From NCBI GenBank assembly GCA_947455425.1, contig CANGOT010000004.1, positions 1 to 32,916 of the forward strand: a stretch of DNA of 32,916 nucleotides, given 5' to 3'. The notes beneath the pieces were generated by a model. The model was not told the origin of the DNA and made no database searches. It saw nothing but the letters and a program-made list of their open reading frames with translations. Both the position numbers and the translations under genes were made by a program. Within the stretch, counting starts at the first letter, position 1. Each line of letters begins with the position of its first letter. The DNA comes from Chitinophagaceae bacterium (lineage in GTDB: Bacteria; Bacteroidota; Bacteroidia; Chitinophagales; Chitinophagaceae). Of the stretch, positions 25,254 through 32,916 are shown piece after piece.

Positions 25254-25261
25254 CAAATGTA
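25254..25261 (-). promoter_or_regulatory. Candidate -7 promoter box TACATTTG for kdsD
   Basis: Read on the - strand, TACATTTG is an exact match to TAnnTTTG. It ends only 6 nt before the kdsD ATG, so the transcript would be leaderless or nearly so. No TTTG -33 element is found 19-21 nt upstream, which leaves the call tentative. Confidence 0.35.
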
Positions 25262-25307
25262 GTATTCAGGCTGATATACTTGTTTGATCTGTTGAAACAA
25301 AACAATT

Positions 25308-27614
25308 TTAATTTCCGTAAACACTTAAAAATTTAATACGCATAATTTTTAGCTGCTCCCAGGTATAGTTATTTTCACTTAACTCTTTTTGAGCAATATC
25401 TAAAGAAGATGTTTCGCAGCCTTTGAAATATTCTATAATATCTTCTTGGTCATATTCATCCAACCAATCGTCAATAGCATAATCAAGATTAAGCTTTGTA
25501 CCACTTGCTGCAATAGTTTCCATTTCTTCAAGTAGTTCATTCAAATCAAGCCCCTTGTTTTTTGCAATGGTTTCTAATGGAATTTTCTTATCTATGTTTT
25601 GAATGATATAAATTTTATTACTACCTCTGTTAGCAACAGTTTTCATGATAAAATCGTCGGGCTTTTCTATATCATTTTCTTCAACATACTTTGTAATTAA
25701 TTCAATAAATGGTTTGCCGTATTTTATAGCTTTTCCTTTGCTTACACCCTGGCATTTTTCAAGTTCTTCCAGTGTTGTAGGATAATGGGTGCTCATATCC
25801 TGCAAAGAGTTTTCTAAGAAAATAACAAATGGGGGTAACCCTTTTTTCTTAGCTTCTTTTAATCGCAATTCCATCAACATGGCCATTAATTTTTCGTCGC
25901 TGGCAGCATTGTTTTCTTTAGAACTTTCAGATTCACTATCATCATCATCGTCATCATCATCAGCAAAAATTGCATTGATAACAATTTTAAACGATGCTGG
26001 TTTTTTTAACCAGTGTTGTCCTTTTTCTGTAAACTTAATTAAGCCATATTCCTCAATATCTTTTTTAATTAGATCTTCCAAAAGCATCTGACGAATTAAG
26101 CTATTCCAGTAGTGCGGTTCTATAATATCTTTTCCAATGCCAAATTCTGCAAGTTTTTCGTGACGGAACATGGTAACTTGTGGTGTTAATCTTCCAATGA
26201 TGATATTCACCATATATTCTGCAGGGAATCGTTCATCCAAGGCTTTAATTACTTTCATCACTTTCACCACATTATCCTTAGCTTCCAGTTTTTCTTTTGG
26301 ATTTCTGCAGTTATCGCAGTAGCCACAATTTCCATCACCCCATTCTTCGCCAAAATAGTGCAATAAAATTTTTCTTCTGCACACACTGCTTTCGCAGTAT
26401 GCAACTGTTTCATTGATTAATTGTGTGGTAACTTCTCTTTCACTCAGTGGTTTATCACGCATTAAGTGCTCAAGCTTGTGAACGTCTTTGTGAGAGTAGT
26501 ATAAAATACAATTTCCTTCGAGTCCATCTCTTCCTGCACGACCAGTTTCCTGATAATAATTTTCGATGGATTTAGGAATATTATAATGAATAACAAATCG
26601 GATATCTGGTTTATCAATACCCATTCCAAATGCTATGGTAGCCACAATTACCTGTACTTCTTCATTTAAAAAATCATCCTGTCTTTCTGCTCTTAATTTT
26701 TGATCAAGTCCTGCGTGGTAGGCAACAGCTTTAATATTATTGGCCACTAAAACTTCTGCAAGTTCTTCGGTAGTTCTTCGGTTTAACGTATAAATAATTC
26801 CACTTTTGCCTTTATGTTGCGAAATGAATTTAGTGATATGTTTAATCGTTTGTTCTTTTTTTAACTTAGGTTGAATTTCGTAGTAAAGATTCGTTCTGTT
26901 AAAAGAAGAAATAAAAATATTGGGACGTCTTAATCCTAAATTTTTAACAATATCACTTTGTACTTTTGGTGTTGCTGTAGCAGTTAATGCAATAACAGGA
27001 ATGGTAGGAGCAATAATATCCATCATTTCTCTTAAACGACGGTATTCTGGTCTAAAATCATGACCCCATTCACTAATACAATGTGCTTCATCTACTGCAA
27101 AAAATGAAATGTTTAAATCTGCAAAAAAATCAAGGTTTTCTTGTTTTGTGAGTGTTTCAGGGGCAACATATAAAAGTTTTGTATTGCCACCTAACAAATC
27201 ATCTTTTACAGCTTTTATCTGTGTTTTATTCAACGATGAATTTAAGAAGTGAGCAACATCATCTTGCTCGCTATACCCACGAATTAAATCAACCTGGTTT
27301 TTCATTAATGCAATTAGTGGAGAAACAATAATGGCAACACCAGGAACAATCATCGCAGGTAATTGATAACATAAACTCTTACCTCCACCCGTTGGCATTA
27401 TAACAAAAGTGTCATGACCACTTAGTAAACTATTGATTGATTTTTCCTGAGTACCTTTAAATTCAGTAAACCCAAAGTACTTCTTTAGACCCTCGAAAAT
27501 TCCCATTTCAGGATGAAGTGGTTTAATGTTGTCTAAATCGGCCTGACTAAGTTTTGGTGTACTTCTTTTGGTGGGTTGTTTTTTTGGCTGGGGTTTTCTT
27601 ACTGTTGTTATCAT
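25308..27614 (-). CDS. recQ: ATP-dependent DNA helicase RecQ
   Basis: RecQ is a 3'-5' DNA helicase for recombination and fork repair. The 768-residue protein has a basic, proline-rich N-terminal extension (1-35), Walker A PTGGGKSL (74-81), DEAH (175-178, in [15 protein letters not shown]), the TATAT motif (211-215), [10 protein letters not shown] (355-364), the RecQ-C-terminal zinc cysteines (Cys412, 430, 433, 436), a winged-helix region (about 445-545), an HRDC domain (about 573-648) and a further helical C-terminal module (650-768). An eight-aspartate run (552-559) followed by Ser/Glu residues links the winged helix to HRDC; its DNA is a GAT-type simple repeat. The length exceeds the ~610 residues of E. 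coli RecQ because of the C-terminal module, as is usual in Bacteroidota. Confidence 0.97.
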   Translation of the reverse strand: MITTVRKPQPKKQPTKRSTPKLSQADLDNIKPLHPEMGIFEGLKKYFGFTEFKGTQEKSINSLLSGHDTFVIMPTGGGKSLCYQLPAMIVPGVAIIVSPLIALMKNQVDLIRGYSEQDDVAHFLNSSLNKTQIKAVKDDLLGGNTKLLYVAPETLTKQENLDFFADLNISFFAVDEAHCISEWGHDFRPEYRRLREMMDIIAPTIPVIALTATATPKVQSDIVKNLGLRRPNIFISSFNRTNLYYEIQPKLKKEQTIKHITKFISQHKGKSGIIYTLNRRTTEELAEVLVANNIKAVAYHAGLDQKLRAERQDDFLNEEVQVIVATIAFGMGIDKPDIRFVIHYNIPKSIENYYQETGRAGRDGLEGNCILYYSHKDVHKLEHLMRDKPLSEREVTTQLINETVAYCESSVCRRKILLHYFGEEWGDGNCGYCDNCRNPKEKLEAKDNVVKVMKVIKALDERFPAEYMVNIIIGRLTPQVTMFRHEKLAEFGIGKDIIEPHYWNSLIRQMLLEDLIKKDIEEYGLIKFTEKGQHWLKKPASFKIVINAIFADDDDDDDDSESESSKENNAASDEKLMAMLMELRLKEAKKKGLPPFVIFLENSLQDMSTHYPTTLEELEKCQGVSKGKAIKYGKPFIELITKYVEENDIEKPDDFIMKTVANRGSNKIYIIQNIDKKIPLETIAKNKGLDLNELLEEMETIAASGTKLNLDYAIDDWLDEYDQEDIIEYFKGCETSSLDIAQKELSENNYTWEQLKIMRIKFLSVYGN
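25938..25962. repeat. ATC/GAT trinucleotide repeat inside recQ
   Basis: About eight near-perfect ATC units (one reads GTC) encode the eight-aspartate linker of RecQ on the - strand. The tract could expand or shrink in whole codons without breaking the frame. Confidence 0.75.
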
Positions 27615-27677
27615 TGGTAATTCAAACTATTTATGTTGGGTACAATTCTTAAAATAAAAATTTAAGGTAATGCTTTT

Positions 27678-27869
27678 TTAATTAATTCGTTTATATTTTT
27701 TATAATCCTCCGGCATCTGGGAAATTATCATTCTTAAAAGATAAATTCTCTTCTGTTTTAAAGGGAGTCGAAGGTAATATAAACCTTGCTTTTGAGCAAG
27801 CAATTTTTTTAAAAAATATAGATTATTCTGTTCTGCGAAAAAACAACCAGAATTATACTGAAGTTTGAA
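27678..27869. other. Unassigned 192-nt stretch open on both strands, possible gene relic
   Basis: Between the rluA-type gene and recQ the sequence stays stop-free for about 60 codons on both strands in one frame each. The + strand frame (27686-27868) reads NPPASGKLSFLKDKF, then KGVEGNINLAFEQAIFLKN and ends QNYTEV; it has no ATG. The - strand frame (27678-27869) follows directly after the rluA double stop in the same frame and ends MPEDYKKYKRIN; a TTG at 27803 could start a 41-residue peptide, and a one-base shift would extend it with NELIKKALP. I recognise neither. A small CTTGCT-TTTG-AGCAAG hairpin (27786-27801) lies inside. It may be a decayed gene fragment on one strand with its shadow on the other. 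Confidence 0.3.
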
Positions 27870-27872
27870 TTA

Positions 27873-28589
27873 TTAGATTCTTTTATCTAACTGTTGCAAT
27901 AAGGCTCTGATATCTTTTGGGGGTTCTGCTATTAAATCAATTTTTTTATCTTTCCAATCAAAAATTAATTGATAGGCATGCAAACCAACTCTTGATAGTA
28001 TTGGTTTTTCTTCCCATTCTGTTTTAGATAGTTTGTATTTGGGTTTTATTTGGGAGAGTAAAACAGGTTTGCCATCCCCATATAATTCATCACAAACAAT
28101 AGGATGACCAATATGTTTGCTATGTACTCTAATTTGGTGTGTTCTTCCAGTGTGAATTCTGAATTTTATCCAAGAGAATTTTTTATAATCCTTTAAAACT
28201 TCATAAGTAGTTAATGAGGCTTTTCCTTTTCCATTGGTACTCATTTCACCTTTTTTGTATGGATGTTCAGAAATAGGAACATCTATTTCGCCAGTTGAAT
28301 TTATCAGGGAGCCCATAACCAATCCTAAATAATATTTCTCAATTTTTCTTTGTTCAAAAAGTTCATTCAGATTCTTATGTGTTTCTGCATTTTTTGCAAA
28401 AAGAATAACACCACTTGTTTCTCTATCTAATCTATGAATAACAAAAACCTTTTCAATTTTTTGTTGCAGAATCTGTTTTAAAGAAATTTCAACACCAAAT
28501 CTATCTGGTACACTTAAAAGTCCAGCAGGCTTGTTGATGGCAATTAAATCAGGGGTTTCAAAAATTATATCAAGTTGCTTATAAGTCAT
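27873..28589 (-). CDS. RluA-family rRNA/tRNA pseudouridine synthase
   Basis: This 238-residue enzyme converts a specific uridine to pseudouridine in rRNA or tRNA; the target base cannot be set from sequence. It has the RluA motifs in order: LIAINKPAGLLSVP (15-28), HRLDRETSGVILFAK (52-66) with catalytic Asp55, KYYLGLV, and IHTGRTHQIRVHSKHIGHPI near residues 146-165. It lacks an N-terminal S4 domain, so it belongs to the short RluA/TruC-like group. The GTP-free core ends with GLHAYQLIFDW and a short basic tail. The gene stops in a TAA TAA pair; the stop is followed by the unassigned open stretch before recQ. Upstream lies the four-helix-bundle relic. Confidence 0.92.
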   Translation of the reverse strand: MTYKQLDIIFETPDLIAINKPAGLLSVPDRFGVEISLKQILQQKIEKVFVIHRLDRETSGVILFAKNAETHKNLNELFEQRKIEKYYLGLVMGSLINSTGEIDVPISEHPYKKGEMSTNGKGKASLTTYEVLKDYKKFSWIKFRIHTGRTHQIRVHSKHIGHPIVCDELYGDGKPVLLSQIKPKYKLSKTEWEEKPILSRVGLHAYQLIFDWKDKKIDLIAEPPKDIRALLQQLDKRI

Positions 28590-28590
28590 A

Positions 28591-28623
28591 GATGGTGAGT
28601 GGTAAGTAGCGTATGGCTAGTAG
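28591..28623. repeat. Left arm of imperfect inverted repeat bordering the relic
   Basis: On the - strand this reads CTACTAGCCATACGCTAC followed by TTACCACTCACCATC. It matches, with mismatches and gaps, the + strand copy at 28915-28943 (ACTAGCCACTAACG followed by ATTCACCACTAGCC). The stop codon of the four-helix-bundle relic lies inside it (28617-28619). Confidence 0.55.
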
Positions 28624-28867
28624 TTATTAATTAATTGGCGGTTTTTTTCAGTTAAGATTGTTTTTAATTTTGACAACATTTTAAATACCGATTCTGCATA
28701 AGCGTTTAATTGTTCCAAATCCTTTTCAGTAACAAAATCTAGCATTAAAGTAATTTCAATTTGAGTATCAATTTCTAAAGCAGAGCTTCTTGCAATTTCA
28801 AAAAAAAGTTTTTTCTAAGGCTTGGAATTCTAGTAGCAACTTCTGCAATATTTCTAAAAGCTAAAAA
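28617..28867 (-). pseudogene. Relic of a four-helix-bundle (S23/IVS-type) protein gene
   Basis: Reading the - strand gives FRNIAEVATRIPSLRKNFF, then, after a one-base frame change at a T-run (8 Ts, 28800-28807), FFEIARSSALEIDTQIEITL, MLDFVTEKDLEQLNAYAES, VFKMLSKLKTIL and TEKNRQLINNY before a TAG. This follows the conserved pattern of 23S-rRNA-intervening-sequence four-helix-bundle proteins (NIAEG..., then EIARGSxxEIDxQLEIA...). The first helix of the bundle and any start codon are missing, and the frame is broken, so the gene is dead. The remaining 5' end joins directly to the stop codon of the RluB-type gene. Imperfect inverted repeats lie at both sides. Confidence 0.75.
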
Positions 28868-29923
28868 CTAGCTTTTCTGCACTCGTTTTCTACTACTCGC
28901 AACTAGCGGTTTTGCACTAGCCACTAACGATTCACCACTAGCCAAAGGTTTCACTTTCTTTACAAAACTTTTATTCATAAACTTCAATAACCTTACTTCT
29001 TTTTCTGTTAACATTCTCCATCTTCCACGATTTACATTTTTTTTGCTAAGGTTGGCAAACAACACTCTGTCAAGCTTTTCAACACTATAGCCAAGCGATT
29101 CAAACATCCTTCTCACAATTCTGTTTTTGCCGTTATGTATTTCTATGCCAAGCACTTTTTTATCCTTTCCATCTGCAAAAGAAAGTACATCAGCTTTTGC
29201 TAAACCATCTTCCAGCATCACACCATTTAATAGAGCTTCAAAATCTTTTTTTGATATTTCTTTATCTAAAGTAACCTCATAAATCTTTTTAATTTCATAA
29301 GAGGGGTGTGTCAGTTTTTGGGCTAACTCTCCATCATTTGTAAGTAAGAGAACACCTGTTGTATTTCTGTCTAAACGCCCTACAGGATATACTCTCTCGG
29401 GTGTAGCACCTTTTATTAAATCCAGTACAGTTTTACGACCTTTAGGGTCTTCCAGTGTAGTAATATAATCTTTTGGTTTGTTTAGTAAAATATAAACGGC
29501 AGTAGTTTTTGCAGATAATTTTTTGCCTTTATATTTTACTAAATCCTTTTCACTTACTTTAAATCCAGGTTCTGTAACCACAGTTCCATTAACGGTTATT
29601 TGTTGTTGTTTTATTAAATCAACAGCTTCTCTTCGTCCACAAATTCCTGCATGAGCAATATATTTATTTAAAGGCATAAGTTCACCAGAGGGTTCGCCTT
29701 CAACAAGCTTCTCAACTTTGCCAGCACCAAATTTTTTGCTTGGTTCGGCTGGTTTAAAAGTGCCATGTAGTTTTTCCATTTTAGCTTTATGGGCAAGCCT
29801 TCCAGCCTCTTTTCTCTCCGCTTTCATCTGGCGTTTTGCTTGTCTGAATTCTTCTTTCTTTTTAGCCCCTTTTGATTCTTTACTTATAAATTTTTCAAAT
29901 CCTTGTAGATTAGGTTTCGCCAT
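28868..29923 (-). CDS. rluB: RsuA/RluB-family pseudouridine synthase
   Basis: This 351-residue enzyme makes pseudouridine in rRNA; the RluB-like target (23S U2605) is the best guess but is not proven. It has a lysine/arginine-rich N-terminal extension (1-80), an S4 RNA-binding domain (86-133, LNKYIAHAGICGRREAVDLI), and the RsuA/RluB catalytic domain: YILLNKPKDYITT (144-156), VGRLDRNTTGVLLLTNDGEL (181-200) with catalytic Asp185, and GKNRIVRRMFESLGY near 268-282. The last ~25 residues (from PLASGESLVASAKPLVAS) are encoded by the degenerate CTAGTGG repeat bordering the relic and look like an acquired tail, not family sequence. The stop at 28868 sits at the repeat/relic junction. The ATG at 29923 gives the usual basic extension. 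Confidence 0.9.
   Translation of the reverse strand: MAKPNLQGFEKFISKESKGAKKKEEFRQAKRQMKAERKEAGRLAHKAKMEKLHGTFKPAEPSKKFGAGKVEKLVEGEPSGELMPLNKYIAHAGICGRREAVDLIKQQQITVNGTVVTEPGFKVSEKDLVKYKGKKLSAKTTAVYILLNKPKDYITTLEDPKGRKTVLDLIKGATPERVYPVGRLDRNTTGVLLLTNDGELAQKLTHPSYEIKKIYEVTLDKEISKKDFEALLNGVMLEDGLAKADVLSFADGKDKKVLGIEIHNGKNRIVRRMFESLGYSVEKLDRVLFANLSKKNVNRGRWRMLTEKEVRLLKFMNKSFVKKVKPLASGESLVASAKPLVASSRKRVQKS
28915..28943. repeat. Right arm of imperfect inverted repeat, translated in the rluB tail
   Basis: The + strand has CACTAGCC at 28915-28922 and again at 28936-28943, 21 nt apart. The segment is an inverted, imperfect copy of 28591-28623. It is read on the - strand as part of the RluB-type C-terminal tail; further degenerate units (ACTACTCGC, AACTAGCGG) continue to about 28885. 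Confidence 0.6.
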
Positions 29924-29986
29924 TTTTTTTGTGTATTATATTCAAAGGTAAGCTTTCAAACAGTCGAATCAACAATAGTTTGTTGT

Positions 29987-30424
29987 TTATAGCTCAATAA
30001 AGGTTTCTGTTTTTGGAAAAGTTTGAAATACATCAATAACAATTTGTGGAATAGGTTTCAACAACTTTCTTAGTTTAGTATCTATCCAGGCACCATCAAT
30101 TGTTAATGTTGCACAAAGTTTATTTTCTGCGTTTAAAAATTCGTGCTGAATGGTCCAGCGAGAAGCATCAGGCTTCATTTTATCCAGCTTTGCATGAATT
30201 GTTATGATATCATGTAATCTTATTTCTTTCCTAAAAACACATTCCTCTCTGAATATGATTGGACCAAAACATTCTTGTTGCATCAATCGCATAGTTAGCC
30301 CTTGTTGTTCTAAAATTTCAATACGTTGTTGAGAGCCAAAATCATAATAAGCACTGTGTCTTATATGAAAGTTAGGATCAATATCTGCCCAGCGAATGGA
30401 GATTATTTTGCTAAAAGAAATCAT
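29987..30424 (-). CDS. Acyl-CoA thioesterase (hotdog fold, 4HBT family)
   Basis: This 145-residue protein is a single hotdog domain, probably hydrolysing an acyl-CoA thioester in the cytosol as a tetramer. The N-terminal motif RWADIDPNFHIRHSAYYDFG (11-30) fits the 4-hydroxybenzoyl-CoA-thioesterase-like pattern WxDxDxxxHxxHxxYxxxF, with Asp14/Asp16 as the likely catalytic or structural acids. EECVFRKEIRLHDIITIHAKL and SRWTIQHEFLNAENKLCATL supply the central strands. It is about the usual length (130-150 residues). The substrate is unknown. It lies between the RluB-type gene (63 nt) and the TonB receptor gene (46 nt) and has its own candidate promoter box. Confidence 0.88.
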   Translation of the reverse strand: MISFSKIISIRWADIDPNFHIRHSAYYDFGSQQRIEILEQQGLTMRLMQQECFGPIIFREECVFRKEIRLHDIITIHAKLDKMKPDASRWTIQHEFLNAENKLCATLTIDGAWIDTKLRKLLKPIPQIVIDVFQTFPKTETFIEL

Positions 30425-30432
30425 ATTATTTG

Positions 30433-30440
30433 CGAATGTA
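30433..30440 (-). promoter_or_regulatory. Candidate -7 promoter box TACATTCG for the thioesterase gene
   Basis: On the - strand TACATTCG is a TAnnTTTG variant of the same form (TTCG end) as the boxes before dnaB and rsfS. It ends 8 nt before the ATG, which would give a very short leader. No TTTG is found at 19-21 nt upstream. Confidence 0.3.
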
Positions 30441-30470
30441 AGTGTTGCTTTTATTTTGACAGATAGATTA

Positions 30471-32916
30471 TTATTTTACTTTATATCTAAAGCCAGCATA
30501 CATAATTCTTCCATTGATTGGTCCCCAAACCATTGATGCATCAAAGTATTGACTATATGGCTGTGAAGCAGCAACGATAGGATTGTCTTGAGTGTAATTA
30601 CTAAGATTTTCTGCTCCAACATACACTTCCCATTTTTTACCCCACAGTTTTGTAACCTGACCACTCATTTGAAAATATGCAGGAGATACATTGCCTAATT
30701 GTTTATCTGCAGGATTCATTGAGGTATTGGGCAGTCGTTTGCTGCTAAACCATTGTGTGGTAATATAAAACTTCCAATGATTCTTAGTTTCATATGCCAA
30801 ATTAAGAAAAGCTCTATGCTTTGCCGTTAAAGGCTTTTCAAGCATTGAACCATTATAATCTGTTTGAACATCTAACCAGCGATAAGCCAATCGAAGATCT
30901 AATTTCTTTATCAGTTCATAGTTAATTTCTGCTTGAACACTATTTGCAAACGATTTTCCAGATAAATCATAAAACAAAATTCTTTGCGGATTAGCATCAA
31001 TATCAACAACAGTTTGGTTTGAAAAATCTGTTCTGTAAGCGTCAATACTAAACGAGCCGTCATGGTTGTTAATTCTAAATTGATGAACCAGATTGAAACC
31101 ATAGTTGGTGGCTTTTTCAGGCTTTAATCCATAGCCATAATTTGTGCTGGAATACAAAATATTATACTGTCGTGAGCTAATCAAAGAACCAACATTTTCT
31201 GCAAAAATATTTGCCACCCTACATCCTGTTCCTATAGAAAAGCGAAGATTCGTTTTCTTGGTAAAATCGTATTTCAAATGCAATCTTGGGGTTGTTATTA
31301 AGCCATATTCATTGTGATAATCGAGCCTGAAACCTGCTATAGCAGTGAATTTAGCGTTATCATAATAAGTGTATTCAAAAAAAGACCCCTGTACAATTTC
31401 TTTTCTCTTGAAGTTAATATTGTTATATGTTTCATTAAACCTTTCATTAACAAAACTTACACCCGTTCTGAATTTATGTGAGGTTGTACCAATGATGGAT
31501 TGATAAATTAAATTTGCATAAAAAGAGCCCTGCTTACCATCGTATTTATTTAATCCATAATATGAGTTGTTGTTATAATCTATAGCAGAGAAAATAAATC
31601 CGATGCTTTTATATTTCTCCTGAGGAAATACATAACCCATTTTTCCTGAAACTTCAAAATGTTGTACGTCAATACCAACACCGTATTTGTTAGTGGTCAG
31701 CTTGTCTCTATCAGCATTAAAATCAACCTCGCCAGCTCTACGATGATCTGTTAAAGCCTTTGCAGCAAACTGTATAATGAGCCCCTTTGTATCCATATAT
31801 TTCCACCTGTTCATTACATTTATTTGACTACCCAAAGGAATGTCTAAAAAACCATCTTTGTTCTCATCGTTTTTTGTTACGACTCCATTTGCGTGAGACA
31901 ATAAGGCTGTGCTCCATTTACTGTTTAATCGTTTGGTAAGATTAATACTTGTTTCTAGCCTCCCTAAATTATTTACATAACTATTAATAAAAATTTTGTC
32001 GGTATTATCTGGCTTCTTTTCTTCAATATTAATCTGACCAGCAATGCTCTCATACCCATTCACTACTGAACCAGTGCCTTTTGTAACTTGTATGCTTTCG
32101 ATAAAAGGGCCTGGAATAAAAGTGAGGCCATAACTATTATACAATCCTCTGATTTCGGGAATATTTTCTGTGGTGATTTGAGTATAGTTGCCCGACAAAC
32201 CCAATAGCTGTATTTGCTTCATTCCAGTTACAGCATCACTATAACTAACATCAACTGATGGGCTGGTTTCAAAGCTCTCAGAAAGGTTGCAGCAAGCAGC
32301 TTTTGTTAGTTCTTTTGAGGTGATGTTTAATGTATTTAAAGTGCTAACAGTTGATACGTAACTTGCAAAGTTTTTTGAGGTAAGCGTAATTTCTTTCAAT
32401 TCGGCACCATTAGCTGTTTTTAATATAACTTTTACATTGTTTGCATCTATTATACTTATTGTATCTGTTTTATATCCAAGACAACGAATGCTGAGCCGCA
32501 TGGGTAAACTACCTGTAATTTTAAATACACCAAAACTATCTGTCATTACCACAGTTGCATCATTCAAAGAATAAATAGTTGCTCTGTTAATTGGATTGAA
32601 TTTCCCTTTTTTATCCTCCTCTAAAACAATACCTGTGATAATATTTGTACTTTTAGAATGATTAATTTGAGTCTTTACTGTATCAATCTTTAGTGAAGGA
32701 ATGATATTCTTTAAGTTCGTTTCAATAACTTGTGAATCTTGTTTTTTAGGTCTTTCATAATGGCAGCAATCGGGTAGTTTTTTATATACATCATCATTGG
32801 CTGTAAAACCCTCACTATCGTGTCCAATATTTGCCAGTTTTTTTTGTATCATCACTTTCGACAGTTTATGCTTTTGCATCAAGTGCAATTTGATAGGCGT
32901 CTTTTTTGGCAAGACC
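30471..32916 (-). CDS. TonB-dependent receptor with N-terminal heavy-metal-associated domain (5' end beyond window)
   Basis: This is most of an outer-membrane TonB-dependent receptor with a fused metal-binding domain. In the visible 813 residues (numbered from 32912; the frame continues upstream) the order is: the C-terminal half of an HMA domain (LSKVMIQKKLANIGHDSEGF, then KLPDCCHYER with Cys49/Cys50); a linker; a carboxypeptidase-regulatory-like domain (about 90-170); the plug (about 195-300, with AACCNLSESFE at 205-215 and GYESIAGQIN at 286-295); and a 22-strand-type barrel to the end (GFRYKVK). The signal peptide and HMA CxxC motif must lie upstream, since no internal signal peptide precedes the plug. 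The HMA module points to copper or a similar metal; this is inference. TTG at 32912 is not a credible start. Confidence 0.88.
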   Translation of the reverse strand, partial: VLPKKTPIKLHLMQKHKLSKVMIQKKLANIGHDSEGFTANDDVYKKLPDCCHYERPKKQDSQVIETNLKNIIPSLKIDTVKTQINHSKSTNIITGIVLEEDKKGKFNPINRATIYSLNDATVVMTDSFGVFKITGSLPMRLSIRCLGYKTDTISIIDANNVKVILKTANGAELKEITLTSKNFASYVSTVSTLNTLNITSKELTKAACCNLSESFETSPSVDVSYSDAVTGMKQIQLLGLSGNYTQITTENIPEIRGLYNSYGLTFIPGPFIESIQVTKGTGSVVNGYESIAGQINIEEKKPDNTDKIFINSYVNNLGRLETSINLTKRLNSKWSTALLSHANGVVTKNDENKDGFLDIPLGSQINVMNRWKYMDTKGLIIQFAAKALTDHRRAGEVDFNADRDKLTTNKYGVGIDVQHFEVSGKMGYVFPQEKYKSIGFIFSAIDYNNNSYYGLNKYDGKQGSFYANLIYQSIIGTTSHKFRTGVSFVNERFNETYNNINFKRKEIVQGSFFEYTYYDNAKFTAIAGFRLDYHNEYGLITTPRLHLKYDFTKKTNLRFSIGTGCRVANIFAENVGSLISSRQYNILYSSTNYGYGLKPEKATNYGFNLVHQFRINNHDGSFSIDAYRTDFSNQTVVDIDANPQRILFYDLSGKSFANSVQAEINYELIKKLDLRLAYRWLDVQTDYNGSMLEKPLTAKHRAFLNLAYETKNHWKFYITTQWFSSKRLPNTSMNPADKQLGNVSPAYFQMSGQVTKLWGKKWEVYVGAENLSNYTQDNPIVAASQPYSQYFDASMVWGPINGRIMYAGFRYKVK

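Noticed and set aside
27786-27810. CTTGCT-TTTG-AGCAAG hairpin followed by CAATTTTTTT, as a + strand terminator
   Set aside because: The neighbouring genes are on the - strand, so there is no + strand transcript to end; it lies inside the doubly open stretch and the stem is only 6 bp.
28617-28867. Calling the four-helix-bundle sequence an intact gene
   Set aside because: The frame breaks at the T-run near 28800, an in-frame TAG follows in the other frame, and no start codon or first helix is present.

Overview
This window is an AT-rich stretch of Bacteroidota chromosome, most likely from Chitinophagaceae or a near relative. The evidence is family content and context: hemD beside DUF4271, birA/rsfS/ftsH/LUD clustering, kdsD beside recQ, a SusC/RagA-style TonB receptor with a carboxypeptidase-regulatory-like domain, no obvious Shine-Dalgarno sequences, and several boxes resembling the Bacteroidota -7 element TAnnTTTG. 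The placement is inferred from gene families, not from a marker tree. Nearly all genes are ordinary chromosomal genes. I see no rRNA, tRNA, CRISPR array, prophage or intact insertion sequence.

Left part (1-6.3 kb): the 3' end of a class D beta-lactamase-like gene, murF and a class III aminotransferase on the + strand; a DUF3050 gene and an AIM24-family gene on the - strand; then rpoN (sigma-54) on the + strand. Middle-left (6.3-14.2 kb): a - strand run transcribed as RND/MMPL exporter, POTRA-barrel protein, Omp85 barrel, DUF4271 membrane protein, hemD. This pairs envelope transport genes with a heme-pathway gene. Then come a DUF420 (CtaM-like) membrane protein and an ABC-type six-TM protein with no ATPase domain, which converge and overlap, followed by an enoyl-CoA hydratase.

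Middle-right (17-24.3 kb): dnaB and rsmE separated by a palindromic CTTATG element; birA divergent from an rsfS-ftsH-antitoxin-toxin-LUD run. A MazF/PemK-type toxin-antitoxin pair sits between ftsH and the LUD gene with 12-nt and 3-nt gaps and a 1-nt stop/start overlap, so it appears to depend on the ftsH transcript. Right part (24.3-32.9 kb, all - strand): kdsD, recQ, a RluA-type and a RluB-type pseudouridine synthase, an acyl-CoA thioesterase, and the body of a TonB-dependent receptor whose N-terminus carries a heavy-metal-associated (HMA) domain. Between the two pseudouridine synthases lies a frameshifted relic of a four-helix-bundle (S23/IVS-type) gene bordered by imperfect inverted repeats; one repeat forms the C-terminal tail of the RluB-type protein.

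The observations most worth a second look are the toxin-antitoxin pair inside the ftsH transcription unit, a set of possible diiron ligands in the DUF3050 protein whose spacing resembles heme-oxygenase-like diiron oxidases, the HMA-TonB receptor fusion, the four-helix-bundle relic with its repeats, and the RND plus double-barrel envelope cluster. I found no clear novel defence system or large mobile element.
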